Shown here: in pieces, positions 57,037-64,000 of the stretch
Layout of the letters: each line of letters begins with the position of its first letter
How positions within the stretch are numbered: position 1 is the stretch's first letter
Origin: Umbilicaria muhlenbergii
Lineage: Eukaryota > Ascomycota > Lecanoromycetes > Umbilicariales > Umbilicariaceae
Length of the DNA: 64,000 nucleotides
Direction of reading: 5' to 3'
NCBI GenBank assembly: GCA_000611775.1
Contig: KK106982.1
Location: forward strand, 558,001 to 622,000
Translations under genes and position numbers: made by a program
The notes under the pieces: generated by a model
Told to the model about the DNA's origin: nothing
What the model saw: only the letters and a program-made list of their open reading frames with translations
The model's database searches: none

Positions 57037-58557
57037 ATGTCGGGCTCCCCTCGCCGTGGCTGGCCGTGGAGGTCGACCACCTCGAACAGCGCTCCTACTA
57101 CGCCGGACTCGCTCGGTCCCCGCAGTCCTGATGATCGAGAGAATCTACTTGAGGAACACTCCGCTGAGGATTACTATCATCTCTCCATACCCGTCATGGA
57201 TACCTTTCGAAGCACTCAACTCCCTTCGCGCAGACACAACCGGCCCTCCCGGCCCCCCGTACCGGAATTGCCGGTGTCCACCAGCCCGTTGCTGCTACTT
57301 CCCAGTGCAGCCCTTGCACCGGCTTCGAACACTGATCGGGTCGACTTACGGTCTCTTGACTATGTCACGCCGTTCGATCACAACCTGATGTGTGCTATAT
57401 GCCACTGCCCATTCGTCACCCCCGTCAAGCTCGATTGCGACCATGTCTTTTGCCAGGAATGCGTCAACCGAGCGATGATGCACCAGGACAGAGAATCCAG
57501 AACTTGTCCAACGTGCAGGAGTAAGATCCGTCAGGGAGTAGTTACACCGGTACCTAAGATAATCGTTCGCATCTTGGACGAACTGGTGGCAAAATGTGTA
57601 TTTCATGAAGAAGGGTGCACTGAGTTGGTGACGCGAGGAGCAATGCAAGATCACGTCGACCGCTACTGCGACTACTCTCGAGTACACTGCCCCTTGGAGA
57701 ATTGTAATCTGAAAGTCAGACGCAAGGATACCGACAAAGGGTGCCTACACAGTATCATCGACTGCGACGACTGCTATCAGAGCATGATGGAGCAAGACCT
57801 AGAACTCCATCGGACCAAACACTGCAATCGCCGTAAAGCATCGTGTCCGGACTGCCAGGCAGAGGTACTTCGCTACAAGCTGGAAGAGCACATCGAGCAG
57901 TGTCCTGAAGCTATATTTCCTTGCAATGCTGCCCCCTACGGTTGTGACTTCATAGCCAGACGCGTAGCACTTGATGAACATCGGACCACTTGTCCTCTGG
58001 CCAAACTTGGTCCCTTCCTACAAATCCAAAACGAGCGCCTCGAAGCTCATGCCTCCGCTTTGAAAGTCCTCCAGCAGAAAAACTCCATTCTCCAGACCTC
58101 TCTCTCGTCCATTCAAGACGCTCTTGGTCCATCCACAAATCTCGTCAACGCAAGTCCCTCCTCAAGTGCCCAGCCCGATCCTGCACCCTTCGATTCGACA
58201 GCGGCACATCTCCTTTCTCTGCACGAGTCTCTTCGCGAAGAAGTCGAGCGGGTGTCTGCCGCCGTCTCGGAACTTGATGGCAAGTCGAGCATGATGATCG
58301 TGAACGAGAGTCTACGTATCAAGGACGAAATGGCATATACTAACGCAGTTGTGGGCAACATGCGAACACAGTTGCAGTGGCTTGTTAGCTCGAGACTGCA
58401 GACCCAGCAGAGGATGGCAATGGTAAGGGGCGCCACAGCCGGTGAGGGTGGGATGGCGGTGGGTGTCGCAAGTTCTTCGGCTGCTGGCCCAAGTGGAGGG
58501 CCTGCCCAACCGGCACGAAGGATGAGTGACTCTACCAGGCAGGAGACGAAGCTCTGA
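57037..58557 (+). CDS. RING and TRAF-type zinc-finger protein, probable E3 ubiquitin ligase
   Basis: Single exon, 506 aa. A C3HC4 RING at residues 119-160: Cys119, Cys122, Cys134, His136, Cys139, Cys142, Cys157, Cys160 in MCAICHCPFVTPVKLDCDHV...CPTCRSK. TRAF-type fingers follow: CVFHEEGCTELVTRGAMQDH...CDYSRVHCP, then CNRRKASCPDCQAEVLRYKL and FPCNAAPYGCDFIARRVALD. A coiled coil comes next (LQIQNERLEAHASALKVLQQ). The Ser/Pro-rich N-terminus and Gly/Ser tail look disordered. There is no MATH/TRAF-C domain. Substrates unknown. Confidence 0.9.
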   Translation: MSGSPRRGWPWRSTTSNSAPTTPDSLGPRSPDDRENLLEEHSAEDYYHLSIPVMDTFRSTQLPSRRHNRPSRPPVPELPVSTSPLLLLPSAALAPASNTDRVDLRSLDYVTPFDHNLMCAICHCPFVTPVKLDCDHVFCQECVNRAMMHQDRESRTCPTCRSKIRQGVVTPVPKIIVRILDELVAKCVFHEEGCTELVTRGAMQDHVDRYCDYSRVHCPLENCNLKVRRKDTDKGCLHSIIDCDDCYQSMMEQDLELHRTKHCNRRKASCPDCQAEVLRYKLEEHIEQCPEAIFPCNAAPYGCDFIARRVALDEHRTTCPLAKLGPFLQIQNERLEAHASALKVLQQKNSILQTSLSSIQDALGPSTNLVNASPSSSAQPDPAPFDSTAAHLLSLHESLREEVERVSAAVSELDGKSSMMIVNESLRIKDEMAYTNAVVGNMRTQLQWLVSSRLQTQQRMAMVRGATAGEGGMAVGVASSSAAGPSGGPAQPARRMSDSTRQETKL

Positions 58558-59402
58558 TCATGGTCGAGCTTGTCCGAGACTGGTGCAAAGGCCGCGGCAC
58601 AACGTTGTGCTGGGCGTTGGGGGAGGATATTGGCCTCACTGGCGCAGATGCTTCAGTTGTGCTCTACTATGTATTACCAGAAGCTCTCAATAGATCTCGA
58701 CTAATGAAAGAATGAACATCAACTATGCCATGCAGTCACCATGGCGGATTAGTCATTGTTTGGTCTTCGGTGTTGTGTACTGTATTTTATAGGTACAATG
58801 TTCCTGGTGCCCAGGTTCAAGATTCAACAAGGCTCCTCGCTCTGAGCGAGCTCCAGGTGAGTTACCGTGGTTCAAGTGTTGGGAGTATCAAGGCTGCCGG
58901 TTATTTGGCCTACGCCTTATGAATGTTAAGATTTTACCAAGCTTTGCACTACCTTACAGGAAGCATACTAGCTGAGTCTACTGTAGATAAATGGTTAGCA
59001 AATGAGTGACTGTAAATTTACCATTTGACATGTAAATCTACTACTGATTACTGTTTACGTTTTTAAAATAAGGCCGTTGAAAAATTATATTGATTAGTCA
59101 AAGTTAACAGTCAAATAACAGTAATTTAGCAACAAAGAGTGAAATGTGTACAATGAACAAACAGTGTGACTGTTGCTTTACTGTTTATATCTATCACACA
59201 TCAAATGAATTTGCACGTGTCACTTATTTTCAACGAGTCATAAGATTTTACAGTAGATCAACAGTAAATTTTGCTTCAACAGTAAAGCTTGAGGCACACA
59301 TTTACATGCTTGACATCTCACATAATCAAGGCCCAAGCTTGTTCAAATTTTCACAGCTGAAAACTTCAAGTCTATGAGATAAGTTCACTACTCTGGTAGA
59401 AT

Positions 59403-59539
59403 TCTGATCAGTGTGCTGTTCACAATGACTGATACAGAGATTGTTGATTTCTATGCAGCTCAGAGCTTATCATTGGTTCTGAATGTGTAAGAAGTCATGA
59501 TTTTGAAATCAGCCAGCTGTGAACAGCACACTGATCAGA
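59403..59539. mobile_element. 137-bp MITE-like inverted-repeat element
   Basis: TCTGATCAGTGTGCTGTTCA (continuing CA) at 59403-59424 is exactly inverted at 59518-59539, a 22-bp perfect terminal repeat. The 93-bp interior has no coding capacity. Confidence 0.75.
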
Positions 59540-59608
59540 TTTCTCACCCACAGACTACTGCTAAACAATTTGACTGACTATAATGCAGGCTTCAAATCAC
59601 ACTCTCCT

Positions 59609-59755
59609 GCCTCTCCTTCCACCTCTCTGCCTGCCTCTCCGCCTGCCTCTCCGCCTGCCTCTTCACCTACCTCTCCACCTGCCTCTCTGCCTGCCTCTTC
59701 ACCTGCCTCTCCGCCTGCCTCTCTGCCTGTCTCTCCGCCTGCCTCTCCTCCTCAG
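59609..59755. repeat. 12-bp minisatellite, about 12 copies
   Basis: Imperfect repeats of CCTCTCCGCCTG. The + strand frame through it (59519-59770) codes Pro-Ala-Ser units (SPPASPPASSPTSPPASLPA), but there is no other sign of a gene. Confidence 0.9.
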
Positions 59756-60424
59756 CTCTTGATGTCTTGAAAGCCTTGACATTTTGAAAGCCTTGATGTG
59801 GTCTCAGAACAGGCATTAATTTCTTGTTGATTAATGATTGCACCCTTGCTTAGATAGCTATTTGTATATAGGTAGATATCTTGAAATGAAAAAACATTTA
59901 AACCACTCTCAAGTTCACACTGATTGATTGACCTGGAAACTGTCAACTGGCTAAAAACCTTGAAGTCTCAATGACGGTAAAATAATGATCAAATAACAGT
60001 TTTTTTATCTAAACAGGTAGTCAATATAACGTGCTCTCACTTCTATACAGATGCATTTGAGAACGTCTTAACTGTTCAACGTTAAAAAATTATCGTACGT
60101 ATGATCATTTATCACAGTCAAATGCACATACACGTATTGAAGATATGTACGTATAAGTCAAGTAGCTCATATGGACAAGTCATACGTTTATCCTTAACAA
60201 GGTGTATATATTTTGACAAACTAAACTACACGGGTAACCTTTCTTACAGTAATTCTATGAGATATTCACAGTAATTTCGACTCATATAAGGACGGTAAGG
60301 TACTCAATCATCAACCAACCTTTTCTGGGCCTAAGCAGATCATGACGTTAAAACAGCGAAGTAGTGACCACTTTGTGCCAGAATGCCACCTGAATTCCGC
60401 ATCGTCCCAAAGTCGCAGGCTTGT

Positions 60425-60622
60425 GCGCAGAATAAGTGGCAGACTTCAGCTGGGGATCCCCTCAACCACTCAACGATTAAGACAGATTTTGAGGACCGAT
60501 AATGCAGAGATGTTAGAAGACATGGATGCCTACAACATCCACTTCAACGATTCAGATATCGCTTTTGCTCTTGTAGTACCGAGGGGGCCCCAGCTGGAGA
60601 CTGCCACCTATTTTGGGCATAG
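60425..60622. mobile_element. Second copy of the CAGCTGGGG inverted-repeat element
   Basis: Core 60447-60596 (150 bp) is homologous to 6363-6514. The termini are inverted repeats of about 32 bp: AATAAGTGGCAGACTTCAGC on the left against AATAGGTGGCAGTCTCCAGC on the reverse of the right, each then TGGGG..CCCCTC. This copy looks less decayed and lies inside a 106-codon open frame (60342-60662, ...TDNAEMLEDMDAYNIHFNDS...) whose product I do not recognise. Confidence 0.65.
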
Positions 60623-61010
60623 CCAGATGGATGCTTGCGAAACCGAACACGGCGGGCGGTAAAGTGTGGCAGTAACTAGTGCCTCTAACCAAACCCAGCT
60701 GCCAGCCACGCGCATTGTCGCAGCGTCAACAATAGCGAGGACAATAACGAGAACAACTATTCGTACGAGTTAGCATATTGTTTCCGCAACCGTCAATAGT
60801 GATACAAGTCGCCAACATGTAGCCTGAACTCGGTGATTGTCGCCTTCAACTTTCACTTTATTTCTTATGTACATCTTCTTCCTTTACAAGTACCTTTCTC
60901 CTTACCTTTCCTTGTCGCAGACAGGTCTTTGCCAGACAAGATCTTGATATCCGGGACACGATACAAAGCCAAAGAACTCATTCGAACCTCACTGAAACAC
61001 CTTCGTCCAA

Positions 61011-62509
61011 ATGGCTTATCTAGCACGTCTGCTGGGCTTTGGCTCACATCAGACAAACCATCAGGCCTCGCCCATGTCGTCACCCCCGCTCAAGCAACAT
61101 CTTAAGCAACGGCTGGACCGTCGCTCTTCGAGTCCCACCACTCGTACCAAAGAATGGATTATTCGTACACCGGATGCCAGCAGCGGAAGCGAGACACCAA
61201 GTGTTCTACGCGCAAAGCCAAGCAAGGTTGTCAAACGGAAACTAATCACGCCCTCCTCTACGAGGAGGTCAGGCGCTTCAGCCAAACGTCGAGGCGGTTC
61301 GTACTGGGGTTTGAGCTGGATCACCGGGAAGAACCAAGATGCCAATTACGAAGAGGAGGACGAAGACGATACCTTGATTGATGAAGACGACGCGCCGGCC
61401 ACACATACTCTGACTCCGAACTACGTCAATGACGCTGGAAACGATGACACTTTGATCGCGGATGAATCCGATGAAGACGAATACGTTGGCGAGCTGACCA
61501 AAGAAGAAAAGAAGGAACACTTCCTCGACGTCGAAGATGAGCGTATCCGGCGCCAAGAGATGCTCAGGCAAACCGAGAGCGGCGACCGAACACCAGAGGA
61601 GATCGCACTCTTTGAGAAACTCACCATGCGCGGTTTCGAGCCGATCCTCCCCCGTAACTGGATGATGGACTTCAAGACTCTACCCGAGACAATGTTCACC
61701 AACGACGACTTCGAGATCTTCATCAACGCGGCGAGCGGCAACGAGTTTCGAGGTACATCTCCTCTCCTTCGTTCGCAAATCCCTCAACACCAGCTAACAT
61801 CCACCTCTACGCAGCCACCAAAGCGCTCAACGCGCTCATCTCTCTCGGTGTCCGTGCGCGGGACCGTCTAATCCGCTTCCTCGCTCCCGAAGACACCCTA
61901 CGCCGCGGCATCGAATCCTACATCAAGTGGTCCGAACGCGACGGCAACATCTCCCGCACCAGCGCCTCGCACATCCCCGTCCTCACCGTGGGCACGGCCA
62001 AACCCGGCGAATCAGTCGCCAGCGTCGTGGGCCGAGTCACAGATCGGCTGCACGAGCTGGGGAGACGGTATCGCGAGAAGTGGCTGCTTCGTCAGAGTAT
62101 TGAGGAGAGCGAGGCGGAGAGTTTGCGCTCGCCTCATTATGGGGAAGTCACTATGCCGGAAGAGGAGCTGGAGGCGGATCTCCCTTCCAACGAAGGCATC
62201 CTCATCGAAGATGAAGTCGGCGAAGAATACTCCCACGACTTACCCACTTTGTACGGCATCGTCATCAAACACACCGTCGTCGCAATCGTCACCTATGACG
62301 TCTGCGTGCCCGGGCAAGAGGTCAGGAGTATTGCCATCTTCGACTTCGGCAAGCCAGATCAGGACGTGTGGAATGGTCTTGCCGTGGCGATCTTGGTGAT
62401 TATTTGCCGGAACTACTTGATGGATTTGGCGGCGGAGGAGGAGGCGGAGAGGCAGAGTGGAGGGACGACGACGGAAGAGGGGGAGGATGAGGAGGATGAG
62501 GATGCTTGA
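61011..62509 (+). CDS. Conserved fungal protein of unknown function
   Basis: Two exons, 61011-61752 and 61815-62509, intron 62 nt; 478 aa. The N-terminus is basic and Ser-rich (KQRLDRRSSSPTTRTKEWII; KVVKRKLITPSSTRRSGASA), then acidic. The ordered centre reads FEKLTMRGFEPILPRNWMMD, FKTLPETMFTNDDFEIFINA, SGNEFR-ATKALNALISLGVR (across the intron). A C-terminal region (TLYGIVIKHTVVAIVTYDVC; EVRSIAIFDFGKPDQDVWNG) suggests a beta-rich domain, then a run of acids. I recall similar unnamed proteins in other Pezizomycotina but no function. Codon bias alternates between C- and G-ending blocks after 61760. Confidence 0.8.
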
Positions 62510-62718
62510 GGGGAGCTTGGGGGCGGATTGAGGGCTGTGGGAATGTTGGGGGATCTTCGAGGATTTAGCTGGGCTTGAGCAGGGTGGATGGTAGTGTTTT
62601 CGGTGGTTTGAAGTATCTATGCTGTTTAAATACCCCCTTGAGCAAGGCCCAGGCAGGCAGGGATCTCACTGTTGAGATGCATGTGTTACGGTGTTCAATC
62701 CAGCCAGCAATGCTAATA

Positions 62719-62790
62719 AAATTAAGTTAATATGTCAAACATGCAAAAGTCATCACTATAGCAAATTAAACTGACATGTCAAACATGCAA
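62719..62790. repeat. 28-bp direct repeat, two copies
   Basis: AAATTAAGTTAATATGTCAA (plus ACATGCAA) at 62719-62746 recurs at 62763-62790 with four changes. Just after, ATTCAAGAGCT occurs twice within 30 bp. Confidence 0.8.
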
Positions 62791-62901
62791 GAAGCTATTT
62801 GATTCAAGAGCTTTGCCAAATTCAAGAGCTCCGCCCAAAAACTTTCCGCTATCTAGCGACCCACTAAAACAATCCGGTTCCCAACGTCAAAACAAAAAAC
62901 C

Positions 62902-62908
62902 AAAAAAA
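62902..62908 (-). terminator. Pol III terminator (T7) of the tRNA-Gln gene
   Basis: Seven A on the + strand give TTTTTTT on the minus strand, starting 15 nt past the tRNA 3' end; a further T run follows at 62899-62894. Confidence 0.7.
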
Positions 62909-62923
62909 TAATTCATGAATCGA

Positions 62924-63066
62924 GGTCTTGCCCGGGTTCGAACCGCTATTACACAGTCAGCATTTCCCGTCCGGATACGAGAGGGCTTGAGTTTGAGGAG
63001 TGCTAACGGGTCGCCGGAACATTTTGATTTCAAAATCCGGAGTGATAACCACTACACTACAAAACC
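62924..63066 (-). tRNA. tRNA-Gln (UUG) gene with two interruptions
   Basis: Reading the minus strand from 63066: acceptor GGTTTTG, D arm TAGTGTAGTGGTTATCAC (a good A box), anticodon stem CCGGA, loop TTTTGA with anticodon TTG. Then about 10 nt (63029-63020, AATCAAAATG) sit at the normal intron position, after which TCCGGCGACCC restores the anticodon stem and first T-stem bases. A 63-nt insert (63007-62945) follows, then GGTTCGAACCCGGG (B box, T loop and rest of the T stem) and CAAGACC, which pairs with the 5' acceptor strand. Without both inserts the cloverleaf is complete. The intact acceptor stem, both boxes and the T7 terminator favour a transcribed gene, yet the T-stem insert is not removable by any usual nuclear tRNA splicing. 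Confidence 0.75.
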
Positions 63067-63905
63067 GGTGTTGAGAGCAGTTTCGACTTATTTAGATAAA
63101 TAAATGAAATTAAGTTTAATTCACTTTTGATCGGAGATGGTCTTGGGGTTTAGGAGTTTGGGAGTTGGGTGTTGAATTTCGCCGATTCGCCGCTGATCAG
63201 ACGTCATTGGAGCAGGGATTCAGGGCAGGAGTTCTAGCGAGAAAGGCAGTCACGTCATGAGTGTACGTACGTTTAGGCTTAGCGAAAAGCTCCTAAACAT
63301 GTATATTAACAGCTCAGAAGCCTCAAGTTTCTGTTTTCTTCCTTATGTTCATTAGTCAATTTTGGATTGATATTTAGCTAGTGCAATAATACAGTTATTT
63401 GGCCTCTAAATAATCGTTCTATACAACATTGGGAAGACGGTGGAGACCCCCGGGGCGGGGGGGGGTTGCGAAAGAATGGCTGGACCGGTGTATAATACTC
63501 TGGTAACTGCAATTTGGGAACATGAACATTGGTTAGAGTATGCATGCGTCTTTGCGGGCTAGGCGGATTTAGAGGTCGAAATAAGTTGTGAGTTACTGAG
63601 GATGGTCCTGGGGGCCTTGGTGGTTCTTCAGCATGATAAGTAGTTGCGTTTATATTGGGCTATCAATCAAGTGGAAATGGCAGAAACCCCATTGTGAAGC
63701 ACACTTGCTTGGGTTGTTCGACTTCGGTGGGCACGCATTACTGGGTTGTGGAGTTATTTGATGCTATTCCAATCATACCGATGGTGACGACATCAACGTG
63801 TCCTTGCGTATGCATAATTGTCTCGCGCTAGGATGACTCCTTTCTGTAACACATATAATATCCGCATTCAAACCCTCCGAGTCCGCTACATCCATGCCAC
63901 AGCTC
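63067..63905. other. AT-rich, gene-poor region
   Basis: 840 bp without a supported gene. It includes a G run at 63450-63465. The tRNA 5' flank lies at its left edge. Confidence 0.5.
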
Positions 63906-64000
63906 TCACAACAACCTCCACCCATCCGGTTTAACCAGAGCATTCCACCTCGTCCACCAACAGCCCTGCCACTCCTGCGCAATCTCCTCATCCGTCATCG
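63906..64000 (-). CDS. 3' end of a possible gene running off the right edge
   Basis: An open frame from the right edge reads TDEEIAQEWQGCWWTRWNAL then VKPDGWRLL and stops at TGA 63908-63906. The acidic start and tryptophan-rich, compact end look protein-like but cover only about 31 codons. Family not recognised. Confidence 0.35.
   Translation of the reverse strand, partial: MTDEEIAQEWQGCWWTRWNALVKPDGWRLL

Larger units (their letters stand above)
58558..61010. other. 2.4-kb AT-rich, repeat-bearing tract
   Basis: From about 58900 to 60300 base composition drops to AT-rich and coding signal vanishes. It contains a 137-bp inverted-repeat element (59403-59539), a 12-bp minisatellite (59609-59755), many ACAGTAA/TTACTGT heptamers and the second copy of the CAGCTGGGG element. 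The last 200 bp are the leader of the gene at 61011. Confidence 0.65.
62510..62923. other. AT-rich intergenic region before the tRNA
   Basis: 414 bp, AT-rich after 62640, with a 28-bp direct repeat (62719-62790) and the tRNA gene's T-run terminator on the minus strand. Confidence 0.6.

Noticed and set aside
62945-63029. Reading the tRNA with one long anticodon-loop intron that ends at ATCCGG inside the insert
   Set aside because: That parse leaves a variable arm of about 26 nt and discards the exact TCCGGCGACCC match that follows the 10-nt intron; the two-insert parse is closer to known tRNA-Gln.

Overview
The window is nuclear DNA of a filamentous ascomycete (Pezizomycotina; Dothideomycetes is my guess but not shown). 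The signs are compact protein genes on both strands, 43-130 nt GT..AG introns, and orthologues typical of moulds: a XlnR-type Zn2Cys6 regulator, a SreA-type iron-responsive GATA factor, the Arb1 subunit of an Argonaute chaperone complex, Kei1, and a fungal Golgi apyrase. One run of N (631-749) marks an assembly gap. I rebuilt exon structures by hand from splice sites, reading phase and family motifs; every spliced model given closes in phase.

Layout. 1-1.2 kb: edge fragment, short repeats and a C-rich/G-rich tract around the gap. 1.2-9.8 kb: RNase H2 subunit C, a cyclopropane-fatty-acid-synthase-like methyltransferase, REX4, a PMP3-like peptide, a foldback element, UDP-glucose 4-epimerase and inositol polyphosphate multikinase. 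10.5-15.5 kb: Arb1, a zeta-crystallin-like quinone oxidoreductase and a LEU5-like mitochondrial carrier. 17.5-26 kb: XlnR, eIF2B-alpha, a NECAP-like endocytic protein and SreA. 26.9-34.4 kb: COPI-associated protein, Nop53, Ypt6, Kei1 and a secreted cysteine-rich orphan. 35.9-48.9 kb: GILT-like thiol reductase, a 1.5-kaa acidic orphan, an SDR, glia maturation factor, a molybdopterin-binding-domain protein and Ras. 50.9-58.6 kb: Golgi apyrase, a small mitochondrial protein, a Syn8-like SNARE and a RING/TRAF zinc-finger protein. 58.6-64 kb: an AT-rich repeat-bearing tract enclosing one conserved fungal gene and a tRNA-Gln gene interrupted twice.

The genes form no cluster or operon. They are mostly housekeeping: membrane traffic (NECAP, COPI-associated, Ypt6, Syn8, Golgi apyrase, Kei1), RNA and ribosome work (RNase H2C, REX4, Nop53, eIF2B-alpha), signalling (Ras, IPK2) and two lifestyle regulators (XlnR for plant cell wall degradation, SreA for iron). 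Several genes share short divergent promoters (REX4/PMP3, IPK2/ARB1, GCN3/NECAP, NOP53/YPT6, GMF/molybdopterin-domain).

The most notable observations are the tRNA-Gln gene with a normal-position anticodon intron plus a 63-nt insert inside the T stem and an intact Pol III terminator; a repeat family with two divergent copies 54 kb apart, one inside a foldback with 37-bp arms; a sharp C-rich to G-rich coding-strand switch inside at least seven genes; and a secreted orphan with five CX4C pairs followed by an Arg-Asp repeat.
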